This document shows, in pieces, positions 54,909 to 64,000 of a stretch of 64,000 nucleotides of DNA. This stretch comes from Pseudozobellia sp. WGM2 (GTDB lineage: Bacteria > Bacteroidota > Bacteroidia > Flavobacteriales > Flavobacteriaceae). How positions within the stretch are numbered: the first letter of the stretch is position 1; the number at the start of each line of letters is the position of its first letter. The notes under the pieces are model-generated. The model saw only the letters and a list, made by a program, of their open reading frames with translations. It did no database searches and was not told the origin of the DNA. The position numbers and the translations under genes are program-made. Where the stretch lies: assembly GCF_017810075.1 (NCBI RefSeq), contig NZ_JADNYK010000001.1:124001-188000 (forward strand), given 5' to 3'.

Positions 54909-56465
54909 TTAATTTTCGGGATATACAGGTCTTCCATCTGTAAGTATTTTAGCATTTAGTGCCCCAATACCTAAAACCTGAGATCCGAAAAAGTTAAGAT
55001 GTTTACCGTTATACGTTTCTCTAAGTCTTTTTTGAAGTTTAGCGTCATATCGGGCCAAATAAAACCACTCATGCAATCTACCTGGATTTGTGTATCCACC
55101 AGAGCCATCGACATTATTTTTAATTCTTGAAGGATCAGATTCGGTCCAAAAGATATCCATGGATTTTCTAAGTGCATCCATATCAGCTCTATTCCAGTAC
55201 ATGCCATTTTCCTCGGCCAGAACCCAGAAGTGAACTATTGCTCCTGCATGAGAGATGTCTTGCATATCTGAACCTTTTGAAACTCCCCAAGACTTATCGA
55301 AAGCGTAAGCTGCAGCGTTTTTTGGATTCGGAAATAGTTGATCTCTTAGGTTGGAAGGATAACCCTCCATTTTTCCGTGAGATATATTATCAAAAACTTC
55401 TTTATATTTCTTTTTTCCCGTTACAATATACAATTCCATTCCTAGCCTTGCCCAATGGGAAGCCATATGCGTTCTGGATCGATAAAGGTTACTTCTTCCA
55501 TAAGATTCATATCTATCCCATATGTGTTTTTCTGAAAAAGCTAATAGTTCTTCATACTTAGATTGATATCCTGAGGCTCGTAAATTTGGAGATTCGTGCA
55601 TGATTCGCACTAAAGTGGCTACGTGTCTCCAATAAAAGGTATCCCAAAGATTGTATTCGGTGCCATCATCTGTGGGCCAGCCGAGAAACCCATTTCCTAC
55701 TGAAACGGCATCTTCTATAGTGTTATCTATAAGCTCTATGGTAGTGTCGAGATATTCGTTATCTCCTGTCGCCTGCCACATTGCAATTTGACCGTTAATT
55801 AAATGTGCTAAAAAATAATATTCTTGTCTTTTATTCCGACTTTTTGATCTGGCTTCGGCATTTGAGGCATCGTCCTCTTTCCATTTCAAATCAAATAGTT
55901 TTTTCCAATGTAGAACATCATCGTTCATTTGAGTAATAACTACTGTGGCTTCCTGTTTTGTAGTTGAACCATCTTCTGCTTCAGTTTCAGTTGTGTAGGT
56001 GAAAGAGTCTTCTGACCCGTTTACTTCATTATCTTGTACTTCAGGAGTATCTTGATTTTGAGTAACCTCTTCATTGACCTCTTCACTGATTTCTTCTTGC
56101 ACGACTTCTTCGCTATTGGAATCGTTATTATTATCAGCGTTAGTTTCTTTAGTTGTTGGTATATAAGTTAAGGTGTCATCTTCATTAATTACTACTATTC
56201 CGTTTTTCGGGTCGGTAATTTCAATAATTTTGACATCATCGGGGTTGGCAATTATGTCATTAGACAATACATCAAGAATTAATTCGTCCGAATTATTCGA
56301 AGAGTAGTAGTCGTCTTTCAATATGGTAATCTGCATTTGATTTTCTAGACTGTCAGATACAACCAAATCAGTTAATAAGTCTGTATCCTTACTACAAGAG
56401 ATACTTAAAATAAGGGTAAACAAAGGTACCATCAACTTGATGACATTTAAATTAGAACTTTTCAT
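54909..56465 (-). CDS. Surface lipoprotein with Asp/Glu-rich linker and the same unrecognised C-terminal domain
   Basis: A 518-residue lipoprotein with lipobox Cys24 followed by SKDTD, suggesting surface export. Residues 45-165 contain a cadherin/VCBS-like segment (LILDVLSNDIIANPDDV, GIVVINEDDTLTYIPT, EDSFTYTTETEAEDGS) interrupted by an acidic Asn/Glu-rich linker. Residues about 181-518 are strongly similar over their whole length to residues 608-939 of the neighbouring lipoprotein: QEYYFLAHLI, MWQATGDNEYLD, LGWPTDDGTEYNLWDTFYWR, THMASHWARLGMELY, PNPKNAAAYAFDKSWG, HAGAIVHFW and LNFFGSQVLGIGALNAKIL. A lyase, hydrolase or binding protein for the locus polysaccharide is the natural guess, unproven. 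Confidence 0.82.
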   Translation of the reverse strand: MKSSNLNVIKLMVPLFTLILSISCSKDTDLLTDLVVSDSLENQMQITILKDDYYSSNNSDELILDVLSNDIIANPDDVKIIEITDPKNGIVVINEDDTLTYIPTTKETNADNNNDSNSEEVVQEEISEEVNEEVTQNQDTPEVQDNEVNGSEDSFTYTTETEAEDGSTTKQEATVVITQMNDDVLHWKKLFDLKWKEDDASNAEARSKSRNKRQEYYFLAHLINGQIAMWQATGDNEYLDTTIELIDNTIEDAVSVGNGFLGWPTDDGTEYNLWDTFYWRHVATLVRIMHESPNLRASGYQSKYEELLAFSEKHIWDRYESYGRSNLYRSRTHMASHWARLGMELYIVTGKKKYKEVFDNISHGKMEGYPSNLRDQLFPNPKNAAAYAFDKSWGVSKGSDMQDISHAGAIVHFWVLAEENGMYWNRADMDALRKSMDIFWTESDPSRIKNNVDGSGGYTNPGRLHEWFYLARYDAKLQKRLRETYNGKHLNFFGSQVLGIGALNAKILTDGRPVYPEN

Positions 56466-57437
56466 AAGTAGGTTAAATTTTTGAGCTTTAGCTTTGGGAC
56501 GCCGTAATTAAAGTCGTTAGAGCCTTTGGGAAAACACTATGGACTATTGTTAGTTTAAGTATTATATTACTGAAAAACACTATCAAGTTTATAACTTGAA
56601 ATAGCTTAGAGTACCATGATAATAATCTAAGAGGTCGATTCTACAATTTTATAACTGATAGTAGTACGAAATGTTGTTTAACGGTAGATTTTATAGATGA
56701 AATGCATGCCAATTGATAAAATAATCGATGAAATACTAAATACTTACAATTATTGTAAGATTTATTTTATTAAATAAAATATTTTTTTGATTAGTATTTT
56801 GATGTTGTAATATATTTTGACTGAAGCTTTTAAGCATTTTTTGTCTACGGAATATATTATAAAGCTAATGCATGTAGGTTAGAGTGGAGAAGAATTTTCA
56901 ATAAGGCTTCGAAACTTACTCGGAGTTTAAAATTTCAAAGCTTAAGGGACGATAATGCTAGAAATCTAAAAGGTCTACACTATCACATTCTTTACAGGAA
57001 GTAAAGTCTTTATTTATTGCTTTTTATATTTAATAGTGGCATCACTTAGTTAATATTTGAGTATAGAAAACATTGTAAGGGTTATGAAATTAATGTTGGA
57101 AGGGTGGAATTAATAATCAGCGTATCAACCATTACGATAGGTGCTTACTATATGGTTTGAAAATCTATAAAAAAATTAGACGGAATAGTCGATAGTCATA
57201 CACTTACTATAATAATGGACTACATATTAGTATGATTTAATTTTATAAACACAGGAAATAATTCAATTATCTAATTATTGATTCGATAGAAACAATGACG
57301 AAAGGAAGAATTTTATAGTGATAAATTATAAACATCCAATTTGGTAAAAAAAAACCTACGGAGCTAGCTCCGTAGGTGTAATGTTATGTTTTAAGATTTC
57401 AACTTTGTTTTATTAAAATTAATCTCGATTAGTATAC
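56466..57437. other. 972-base intergenic region without a recognisable gene
   Basis: The longest gene-free stretch of the window, very AT-rich, between the lipoprotein gene and the nucleotide-sugar operon. No frame of 60 codons or more, no tRNA-like cloverleaf and no transposase remnant is visible. The right end (57346-57378) holds the terminator of the nucleotide-sugar operon; the left end should hold the promoter of the lipoprotein gene. The middle is unexplained. Confidence 0.5.
57346..57378 (-). terminator. Intrinsic terminator of the nucleotide-sugar operon
   Basis: A perfect 24-base palindrome, ACCTACGGAGCT and AGCTCCGTAGGT (57354-57377), preceded on the plus strand by nine A (57346-57354), that is a T run after the stem on the minus strand. 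It lies about 60 bases downstream of the gene that ends at 57438. Confidence 0.9.
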
Positions 57438-58718
57438 TTATAGTCTCCCATCAACAGGAATTTTAAGTATACTCTTAACATCATATAATACTCCATTTTC
57501 ATTCAGACAAGATTTAATATCCATCTCCAAAAATTCTTTATGGGCTACAGTTAAAACTACCGCATCATAAGTCTCATTTGGTAAATTTTTGGTAGTCTCT
57601 ATTTGATACTCCCTCATAACTTCAGAACTTGAAGCCCAAGGGTCTAGAATCGTGATTTCCGTTCCATATGACTTCAAATTATTTATGACATCTACCGCTT
57701 TGGTATTTCGAACATCAGGACAGTTCTCTTTGAAAGTAATTCCTAAAATAAGAATTTTAGCCTTCTTAATTTTAATATCTCTTTGAACCATCAACTTTAT
57801 AACTTCAGAAGCAACGTATTTTCCCATTCCGTCATTCATTCGTCTTCCGGCTAAGATAATTTCCGGGTGGTAACCATATTCTTGAGCTTTCTGTGCTAAA
57901 TAATATGGGTCTACACCTATACAGTGTCCACCAACTAGTCCTGGCTTGAAGGGTAAAAAATTCCATTTCGTACCTGCAGCTTTTAGAACTTCGTCTGTGT
58001 CGACCCCCATGAGATTAAAAATTTTAGCCAGCTCATTTACGAAGGCGATATTAATATCTCTTTGGGAATTTTCTATAACTTTAGCGGCTTCCGCAACTTT
58101 AATACTTGGGGCTAAATATGTTCCTGCTGTAATAACGGAAGCATATAGCTGGTCTATTTTTTTTCCTATAATTGGGGTTGATCCAGAAGTGACCTTTAAA
58201 ATCTTTTCTACCGTGTGCTCTTTATCTCCAGGATTAATTCGCTCTGGAGAATAACCAACAAAAAAATCTTGATTGAATTTTAGATTGCTAACATTTTCAA
58301 GAACGGGTACACATTCGTCTTCCGTGGCCCCTGGGTAAACTGTAGATTCATAAACTACAACGTCCCCCTTTTTTAATACAGCACCTACAGTTTGACTGGC
58401 TTTGTAGAGAGGCGCTAAGATAGGTCGATTAGTACTGTCAACAGGAGTTGGTACAGTAATGATATAATAAGTACAGTCCTCGAGATTTTTTGATTGACTT
58501 GTACAAAATAGTCCCTTTTTATCTGTGGGGCTGTCGACTAAAACTTTATGAAGTATTTCATCACTTACTTCTAATGTGGTGTCGGTTCCAGATTGTAGTT
58601 CGTTTATTCTACTTTGATTAATGTCAAAGCCAACTACGGAATATTTTGTGGCAAAAAGCCTAGCGAGTGGCAAACCTACATATCCTAAGCCAATTATTGC
58701 TATTTTAGGTGAATTCAT
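57438..58718 (-). CDS. TviB/WbpA-type UDP-N-acetylhexosamine 6-dehydrogenase
   Basis: A 426-residue NAD-dependent enzyme oxidising C6 of UDP-GlcNAc or UDP-GalNAc to the uronic acid. Seen: Rossmann [18 protein letters not shown] (6-23), [27 protein letters not shown] (split), [14 protein letters not shown] (the long loop of the WbpA/TviB/VipA clade), the catalytic-Cys region [19 protein letters not shown] and [22 protein letters not shown]. The SPERINPGD stretch separates it from UDP-glucose dehydrogenases. It is 6 bases downstream of the TviC/WbpP-type epimerase gene, the same pairing as in the Vi-antigen route to UDP-GalNAcA. Confidence 0.93.
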   Translation of the reverse strand: MNSPKIAIIGLGYVGLPLARLFATKYSVVGFDINQSRINELQSGTDTTLEVSDEILHKVLVDSPTDKKGLFCTSQSKNLEDCTYYIITVPTPVDSTNRPILAPLYKASQTVGAVLKKGDVVVYESTVYPGATEDECVPVLENVSNLKFNQDFFVGYSPERINPGDKEHTVEKILKVTSGSTPIIGKKIDQLYASVITAGTYLAPSIKVAEAAKVIENSQRDINIAFVNELAKIFNLMGVDTDEVLKAAGTKWNFLPFKPGLVGGHCIGVDPYYLAQKAQEYGYHPEIILAGRRMNDGMGKYVASEVIKLMVQRDIKIKKAKILILGITFKENCPDVRNTKAVDVINNLKSYGTEITILDPWASSSEVMREYQIETTKNLPNETYDAVVLTVAHKEFLEMDIKSCLNENGVLYDVKSILKIPVDGRL

Positions 58719-58724
58719 ACTTAC

Positions 58725-59723
58725 TTAATTTAAATTATGCCAATACCAGTCCATTGCTGACTTTAAGCCAGTCTTGATGTCGTATTGGGGATTATATGCT
58801 AATTTTTCACGGGCTTTCTCTATTGATGCCAGTGAATGTGGAACATCTCCTTTCCGTTCTGGACCATACACAGCATCTACCTCCATTATTTTGGAATCAT
58901 AAGCCCTCAAATATTCCTTTAATAAGGTCACCAGCTCCTTTAGATTGGTGCGTTCTCCATATGCCACATTGTAAACGGTGTTAATGGCTTCCTTATTGTC
59001 TGTCATTAGTGCTCTTAAATTCATTTCAATGACATTATCAATATATGTGAAATCTCTAGAAAAACTCCCATCTCCATTGATGATTGGAGATTCATGATTC
59101 ATTAATTGAATGGTGAATTTCGGGATTACTGCTGCGTATGCACCGTTCGGGTCTTGTCTTCTGCCAAAGACATTAAAATAACGGAGGCCAACGGTTTCCA
59201 AACCATACGTTTTGGAGAAGACTTCGGCATATAGTTCGTTAACATATTTGGTTATAGCATAGGGGGATAAGGGTTTTCCGATTATTTCCTCTTTCTTGGG
59301 CATAGATATAGAATCTCCGTAGGTGGAAGAGCTGGCGGCATAGACAAAACGTCTGACGTGAGCATCTCTAGCAGCTACCAACATATTTAGAAATCCTGAA
59401 ACATTTACTTCATTACTGGTAATTGGGTCGTTTATTGAACGAGGAACTGATCCTAGAGCAGCCTGGTGGAGGATATAATCTACATTTTCACATGCTTTTA
59501 TACACGTTTCCAAGTTTCGAATGTCTCCCTCAATAAGAGTGTAATTTTCGTTTTCCAGAAATGGTTGTATATTTTCTCTTTTTCCGGTAGCAAAATTATC
59601 TAAACAGGTAACTTTATTACCATTTTTAAGTAAAAATTCGCTAATGTTGGAGCCGATAAAGCCCGCACCTCCAGTTACTAAAATTTTATAATTTGAAGGG
59701 AAGTTGATGTTAGCAAGTGCCAT
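58725..59723 (-). CDS. TviC/WbpP-type UDP-N-acetylhexosamine(uronate) 4-epimerase
   Basis: A 332-residue extended SDR epimerase interconverting UDP-GlcNAc/GlcNAcA and UDP-GalNAc/GalNAcA. Seen: ILVTGGAGFIGSNISEFLL (14-32), GSVPRSINDPITSNEVNVSG (about 95-114, diagnostic of WbpP/TviC), AASSSTYGDS, the catalytic YAITKYVNE (Tyr-x3-Lys) and DFTYIDNVIEMN. Start ATG at 59723. It lies upstream of the dehydrogenase in a minus-strand operon with the two genes that follow. Confidence 0.94.
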   Translation of the reverse strand: MALANINFPSNYKILVTGGAGFIGSNISEFLLKNGNKVTCLDNFATGKRENIQPFLENENYTLIEGDIRNLETCIKACENVDYILHQAALGSVPRSINDPITSNEVNVSGFLNMLVAARDAHVRRFVYAASSSTYGDSISMPKKEEIIGKPLSPYAITKYVNELYAEVFSKTYGLETVGLRYFNVFGRRQDPNGAYAAVIPKFTIQLMNHESPIINGDGSFSRDFTYIDNVIEMNLRALMTDNKEAINTVYNVAYGERTNLKELVTLLKEYLRAYDSKIMEVDAVYGPERKGDVPHSLASIEKAREKLAYNPQYDIKTGLKSAMDWYWHNLN

Positions 59724-59792
59724 TTGTAATTAGATTTGATTTATAAACCTTTATATTTAAGGCCTTCAGTTCTTGAAAATAGTTTATGTTTA

Positions 59793-60809
59793 TTACTTGG
59801 TGTAATAGGAATTGTACCAATCCACAAACTTTTGAACACCTTTGTTGACTTGGGTATTCGGTCTATAATTATAATCTTTGATTAAATCTGTAACATCCGC
59901 CCAGGTTCTTTCCACATCTCCGGGCTGCATGGGCATCATATTTTTCTCGGCTCTTTTTCCCATACTGTTTTCAATGGCTTCAATAAAGTCCATCAATTTA
60001 ACCGAATTGTTGTTACCGATATTATAGACTTTATATTTATCTCTTTTATCTGGGGAACTTGTAATGATTCTATAAACACCCTCTACTATGTCATCAATAT
60101 AGGTGAAATCTCTTTCCATTTTACCGTGATTAAACACCTTGATGGGTTTGCCGTTCGCTATGGCGTCGGTAAAAAGAAATAAGGCCATGTCGGGTCTTCC
60201 CCATGGCCCATAAACCGTGAAAAAACGTAATCCGGTAGTGGTGATATTAAAAAGATGGCTATAGGTGTGCGCCATTAGCTCATTACTCTTTTTACTTGCG
60301 GCGTAAAGACTAATAGGATGGTCAACACTATCATGGGTCGAAAATGGTATTTTTTCGTTCAGCCCATAAACACTAGAACTCGAGGCATATACCAAATGCT
60401 CGACCTTATTATGCCTACAACATTCCAGAAGGTTCAAATACCCTACAATATTACTGTCGATATAGGTTTCAGGATTTTCTATACTGTAACGGACCCCTGC
60501 TTGAGCAGCAAGATTGCAAACTTTAGAAATTTTTTCTTTTTTAAACAGTTGGGGTAGGGCATCTCTATCTTCTAAATTCATACGAACAAACGAAAATTTT
60601 TGTTTATGAATTGAGCTGTGAAATGTTTCTTTGAAAATTTCAGCGTTTTCTCGCGAGATTCCCAATTGTTCTAGTCGGCTGAATTTAAGATTAACATCGT
60701 AGTAATCATTAATATTATCCAAGCCAACCACCTCATGGCCTTCTTTGACCAATTTTTCACAAAGATGGTAGCCGATAAATCCAGCAGCCCCAGTGACTAA
60801 AATTTTCAT
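59793..60809 (-). CDS. UDP-glucuronate 4-epimerase-type SDR
   Basis: A 338-residue extended SDR. Seen: [20 protein letters not shown] (3-22), [51 protein letters not shown], catalytic [13 protein letters not shown] (Tyr-x3-Lys), [15 protein letters not shown] and the [16 protein letters not shown] stretch. The NDYYD and RPDMA motifs are typical of UDP-glucuronate epimerases (CapI, LspL) that make UDP-galacturonate. It overlaps the upstream UDP-glucose dehydrogenase gene by four bases (ATGA at 60806), so UDP-Glc to UDP-GlcA to UDP-GalA are encoded in succession. Confidence 0.92.
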   Translation of the reverse strand: MKILVTGAAGFIGYHLCEKLVKEGHEVVGLDNINDYYDVNLKFSRLEQLGISRENAEIFKETFHSSIHKQKFSFVRMNLEDRDALPQLFKKEKISKVCNLAAQAGVRYSIENPETYIDSNIVGYLNLLECCRHNKVEHLVYASSSSVYGLNEKIPFSTHDSVDHPISLYAASKKSNELMAHTYSHLFNITTTGLRFFTVYGPWGRPDMALFLFTDAIANGKPIKVFNHGKMERDFTYIDDIVEGVYRIITSSPDKRDKYKVYNIGNNNSVKLMDFIEAIENSMGKRAEKNMMPMQPGDVERTWADVTDLIKDYNYRPNTQVNKGVQKFVDWYNSYYTK

Positions 60810-62203
60810 GATTGACCTATTTTATAATATTGGAAACCTATCTTTTCCATATCTTCTTTTTGTAATAAACGTCTTCCGTCAAATACAAAGGCCGGCTTCA
60901 ACATTTTGTTGAAAATCTCTTTCCAAGAATAGCCCTTGAATTCATCCCACTCTGTAAGAATAGCTATGGCGTGAGCATCAACTGCTGCATCCATGGGGTC
61001 GTTTACCACTTTGAGAAGAGTTCTGTTTTCTTCGGGAGAGCGTGTGCCTAAATTATCTAGGTCGGCATAAATTTGTTTCTCAGAGACTTTAGGATCATAT
61101 ACGACAATCTCTGCCTTTTCTTCTAATAGAGCATCGGCGATGTTAATGGCTGCCGATTCTCTAGTGTCATTGGTGTCTTTTTTAAAGGCCCATCCGTAGA
61201 AAACTATTTTTTTTCCTGAAACGGTATTGTAAAGCGTAGAAATTATATTTTCGGCAAACCTTCTCTTTTGATAATCGTTCATGATGATTACTTGCTCCCA
61301 ATAGTCGGCTACTTCTGTTAAACCAAAACTTCGAGATATATATACCAAGTTTAAAATATCTTTTTGAAAACAAGAACCACCGAAACCTACCGAGGCATTT
61401 AAGAATTTAGCGCCGATTCGACTATCGGTACCAATAGCCCTTGAAACCTCGGCCACATTCGCATCAGTTCTTTCACAAAGTGCGGAAATTGCATTTATAG
61501 AAGACACTCTTTGTGCTAAAAAAGCATTGGCTACGAGCTTCGAAAGTTCTGAAGACCATACGTTTGTTTGAAGAATACGCTCTTTGGGCAACCAGTGTTC
61601 ATAAATTGAACTCAGCGTGTCTTTTGCTTCTTGACCTGAGGCTGTTTCATCACCACCTATTAAAACTCGGTCAGCTTTTAAAAGATCTTCTATTGCTGTG
61701 CCTTCTGCCAAAAATTCTGGGTTGGATAGAATTTCAAAATTCACACCATTCCCCGTATTTTCCAAGATACTTTTAATCGCACTGGCAGTTCTAACTGGTA
61801 GTGTAGATTTTTCAACAACGATTTTATCCGTTTTGGCGACTTTCGCAATGTTTCTAGCGCAGAGCTCTACAAATTTGAGGTCAGCAGCTTGACCCTTACC
61901 TTTTCCATAAGTTTTTGTAGGGGTGTTAACTGAAATGAAAATTATCTCGGCCTCATCGATAGCTTTATCAACTTCGGTAGTGAAAAAAAGATTTTTTCCT
62001 CTGGTCTTTTCTACAATTTCACTAAGACCTGGCTCATATACAGGAAGGTTATCTAGGTTGCTATCGTTCCATTGGTCGATCCTATTTTGATTGATGTCTA
62101 CGACGGTAACGGTGATTTCAGGACATTGACTAGCAATGACCGACATGGTTGGTCCACCCACGTATCCCGCACCTATACAGCAAATTTTATTAACTTTTTT
62201 CAT
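60806..62203 (-). CDS. ugd: UDP-glucose 6-dehydrogenase
   Basis: A 465-residue NAD-dependent dehydrogenase that makes UDP-glucuronate. Seen: [18 protein letters not shown] (6-23), [36 protein letters not shown], the catalytic Cys278 in [14 protein letters not shown] and [19 protein letters not shown]. The NPEFLAEG and GSCFQKD motifs place it in the eukaryote-like UGDH clade rather than the WbpA clade encoded at the other end of the operon. Upstream TTG at 62230 would add nine residues; ATG 62203 gives the usual start. It is the first gene of the minus-strand nucleotide-sugar operon. Confidence 0.95.
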   Translation of the reverse strand: MKKVNKICCIGAGYVGGPTMSVIASQCPEITVTVVDINQNRIDQWNDSNLDNLPVYEPGLSEIVEKTRGKNLFFTTEVDKAIDEAEIIFISVNTPTKTYGKGKGQAADLKFVELCARNIAKVAKTDKIVVEKSTLPVRTASAIKSILENTGNGVNFEILSNPEFLAEGTAIEDLLKADRVLIGGDETASGQEAKDTLSSIYEHWLPKERILQTNVWSSELSKLVANAFLAQRVSSINAISALCERTDANVAEVSRAIGTDSRIGAKFLNASVGFGGSCFQKDILNLVYISRSFGLTEVADYWEQVIIMNDYQKRRFAENIISTLYNTVSGKKIVFYGWAFKKDTNDTRESAAINIADALLEEKAEIVVYDPKVSEKQIYADLDNLGTRSPEENRTLLKVVNDPMDAAVDAHAIAILTEWDEFKGYSWKEIFNKMLKPAFVFDGRRLLQKEDMEKIGFQYYKIGQS

Positions 62204-62567
62204 GATAAAAGGCATTTCGTTTGGCTGCAAAGATTACCAATTAACTCAAAAAAAACCTACTTTTTTTCGATTAAAAAGAATTAATTCGGATTAAGCGAAA
62301 ATTGAAGACTTAATAACCTTGACTACTTTGGCTACTTTTATAGAGGTGCTTTTTCGTATTGTAAGTACATAACATCTATTAAGTGTTAATTACGACTGAT
62401 CAACTTTTCGCCATTTATCTAATATTCTGTGTGCTTGGTAGTATTTTTGGTATGAGTGTGACATCAGATTAAACGATAGTAATTATCTTCGCCTTTATAG
62501 TAGGTTTTCAGTATATGAAGATTCAAGTAAATTATCAATATAATAATAACCCAATTTTAATTACCAG
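62204..62567. other. 364-base divergent region between ugd and the UDP-glucuronate decarboxylase gene
   Basis: AT-rich, contains promoters in both directions. Short poly-A and poly-T runs flank a CCTAC core near 62250-62270, but no stem was drawn with confidence. No open frame of note. Confidence 0.4.
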
Positions 62568-63554
62568 ATGAAGAAAATACTTATTACAGGTGCTGCGGGC
62601 TTTTTGGGCTCTCATTTGTGCGATCGCTTTATCAGGGAGAATTTTCATGTTATCGGGATGGACAATCTGATAACGGGAGATCTTAAGAATATAGAGCATT
62701 TGTTCAAGCTTGAAAATTTTGAGTTTTACAATCACGATGTCACAAAATTCGTAAGCGTGCCAAAAGAACTGGATTATATTCTTCATTTTGCATCACCTGC
62801 AAGCCCAATCGATTATTTGAAAATACCTATTCAAACATTGAAGGTGGGTGCTCTAGGAACGCACAATTTGTTAGGGTTGGCAAAAGTAAAAAAAGCGCGA
62901 ATACTAATAGCTTCTACATCTGAGATTTATGGGGATCCTTTGGTGCATCCTCAGACTGAGGAATACTATGGTAATGTAAATACTATTGGGCCTCGTGGAG
63001 TGTATGATGAAGCTAAAAGGTTCATGGAGTCTATTACTATGGCATATAATAGATTTCATGGACTGGAAACCCGAATTGTGAGAATTTTTAATACCTATGG
63101 CCCTCGAATGCGCTTGAATGATGGTCGTGTTATACCAGCTTTTATTGGTCAAGCGCTTCGAGGCGAAGATTTAACTGTATTTGGCGATGGTAGTCAAACG
63201 CGGTCTTTTTGCTATGTGGATGATGAAGTAGAAGGCATTTATCGACTTTTACTTAGTGATTATGATATGCCTGTTAATATAGGTAACCCTCATGAAATTA
63301 CTATTAAAGACTTTGCTGAGGAAATTGTGAAACTAACAGGCACGGATCAAAAGATTATTTATAAACCACTTCCCAAAGATGATCCAATGCAAAGACAACC
63401 GGATATTTCCAAGGCAAAAGAAATTTTAGGGTGGGAACCTAAGGTGTCAAGAGAAGAGGGAATGAGAAAAACTTACGAATACTTTAAATCTCTACCGGAA
63501 GAGGAGCTTTATAAAAAAGAGCATAAAGATTTTACCGAATACAATAGAGTGTAG
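62568..63554 (+). CDS. UDP-glucuronate decarboxylase (UXS)-type SDR
   Basis: A 328-residue extended SDR that oxidatively decarboxylates UDP-glucuronate to UDP-xylose or its keto intermediate. Seen: [20 protein letters not shown] (3-22), [20 protein letters not shown] (about 73-92, the UXS signature), [16 protein letters not shown], the catalytic [10 protein letters not shown] (Tyr-x3-Lys), [20 protein letters not shown] and [18 protein letters not shown]. Start ATG at 62568. It uses the product of the divergent ugd gene. Confidence 0.94.
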   Translation: MKKILITGAAGFLGSHLCDRFIRENFHVIGMDNLITGDLKNIEHLFKLENFEFYNHDVTKFVSVPKELDYILHFASPASPIDYLKIPIQTLKVGALGTHNLLGLAKVKKARILIASTSEIYGDPLVHPQTEEYYGNVNTIGPRGVYDEAKRFMESITMAYNRFHGLETRIVRIFNTYGPRMRLNDGRVIPAFIGQALRGEDLTVFGDGSQTRSFCYVDDEVEGIYRLLLSDYDMPVNIGNPHEITIKDFAEEIVKLTGTDQKIIYKPLPKDDPMQRQPDISKAKEILGWEPKVSREEGMRKTYEYFKSLPEEELYKKEHKDFTEYNRV

Positions 63555-63881
63555 AGAGTTTATTAAATGTTAAATTTCTTTATTTCGGAAATTTTAATTT
63601 TGTGGTAAGATGTTGATTAGGAATTGAGATGGGAGTCTTGTTATATTTTGGAGATGTTAAATTAAAATGTTTGTTACATCTTAATGGTTTTGTAGAACGT
63701 ACTTATAGTGTCACATATGATAAATTATTCAAATGCGGTTGACCGATTTTTCACGTGATTTAGCTAAATATGTAGTTTTGAGAATGTTTTAAACTTAGTT
63801 TTACAAACTCAATGTATTAGAATAAGGTAAAATTGTATTTGAGCATTGAATCCCCAAAAAAATGACTAAAACCGAAAAAAG
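63555..63881. other. 327-base gap ahead of the aminotransferase gene
   Basis: AT-rich. An exact TAGTTTTG -7 box lies at 63773-63780, about 100 bases before the gene start, but with no TTG at the standard distance. A short frame from the ATG at 63862 ends in TGA within eight codons and overlaps the real start. Confidence 0.4.
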
Positions 63882-64000
63882 GTGAAGAGTATTACATCGA
63901 GCAAAATTTGGTTATCCTCTCCTCATATGGGTGGTACTGAAGAAAAATATGTTCAAGAGGCATTTGATACCAATTGGGTAGCTCCTCTTGGCCCCAATGT
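63882..64000 (+). CDS. DegT/DnrJ/EryC1-family sugar aminotransferase, 5' part only
   Basis: The first 39 codons of a gene cut by the window edge. After GTG at 63882 the translation reads KSITSSKIWLSSPHMGGTEE, then YVQEAFDTNWVAPLGPN. The SSPHMGG...EAFDTNWVAPLGPN opening is characteristic of PglE/WlbE-like PLP aminotransferases that add an amino group to a 4-keto sugar nucleotide. With the PglC-type initiating transferase and a DegT enzyme, a diacetylbacillosamine-like starter sugar is likely. The start codon is GTG because the only nearby ATG is in another frame and soon stops. Confidence 0.8.
   Translation, partial: MKSITSSKIWLSSPHMGGTEEKYVQEAFDTNWVAPLGPN

Overview
The window looks like a chromosomal segment of a marine-type member of the Flavobacteriaceae (Bacteroidota). 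Evidence: a SusC/SusD outer-membrane pair, TAnnTTTG-type -7 promoter motifs, lipoproteins with acidic residues right after the lipid cysteine (as in known surface-export signals), a BshA bacillithiol enzyme, a flavobacterial-type LptD and TamB, and several conserved Bacteroidota-only families (DUF4159, THUMP-like methyltransferase, GH3-serine hydrolase fusion). No rRNA, tRNA, CRISPR array, insertion sequence or phage gene was seen.

Layout. (1) 78-5001: a SusCD nutrient-uptake pair on the minus strand, with none of its degradative enzymes inside the window. (2) 5382-11041: housekeeping genes (methyltransferase, AI-2E-type permease, DUF4159, DUF1223, rsmE, tsaD). (3) 11130-23447: envelope and central metabolism: tamB, pfkA-gap operon with its own terminator, an N-acetylglucosamine-kinase-like gene, ridA, lptD and a divergent N-acetylmuramoyl-L-alanine amidase. 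(4) 23548-33254: an MCE lipid-transport protein, a two-gene iron-sulfur redox module, a small conserved protein, a GH3-serine hydrolase fusion, bshA, a small lipoprotein and an OmpA-type protein.

(5) 33268 to the right edge: a large extracellular-polysaccharide locus of about 31 kb, built of four alternating-strand blocks. Minus block 33268-40301: large HAD protein, HAD plus ATP-grasp pair, GT2, PglC-type initiating sugar transferase, WbuB-type GT4. Plus block 40724-51698: O-antigen polymerase/ligase, two GT4s, a MurA-family enzyme, a serine-acetyltransferase-like protein, a Wzx flippase, two more glycosyltransferases and a cytoplasmic beta-propeller protein. Minus block 51728-62203: two lipoproteins sharing an unrecognised C-terminal domain of about 330 residues, then four nucleotide-sugar enzymes (TviB/WbpA-type dehydrogenase, TviC/WbpP-type epimerase, UDP-glucuronate epimerase, UDP-glucose dehydrogenase). 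Plus block from 62568: UDP-glucuronate decarboxylase and the start of a DegT-type aminotransferase cut by the window edge.

Taken together the locus should make a Wzx/Wzy-type polymer from an undecaprenyl-phosphate-linked starter, rich in uronic acids (GlcA, GalA, GalNAcA) with possible xylose, possibly decorated by an ATP-grasp ligase and a MurA-type enolpyruvyl transfer. The two paired lipoproteins are placed to act on, bind or trim that polymer at the cell surface. These lipoproteins, the MurA paralogue and the cytoplasmic propeller are the most unusual elements. Export (Wza), chain-length (Wzc) and tyrosine-phosphatase genes are not in the window and may lie to the right.
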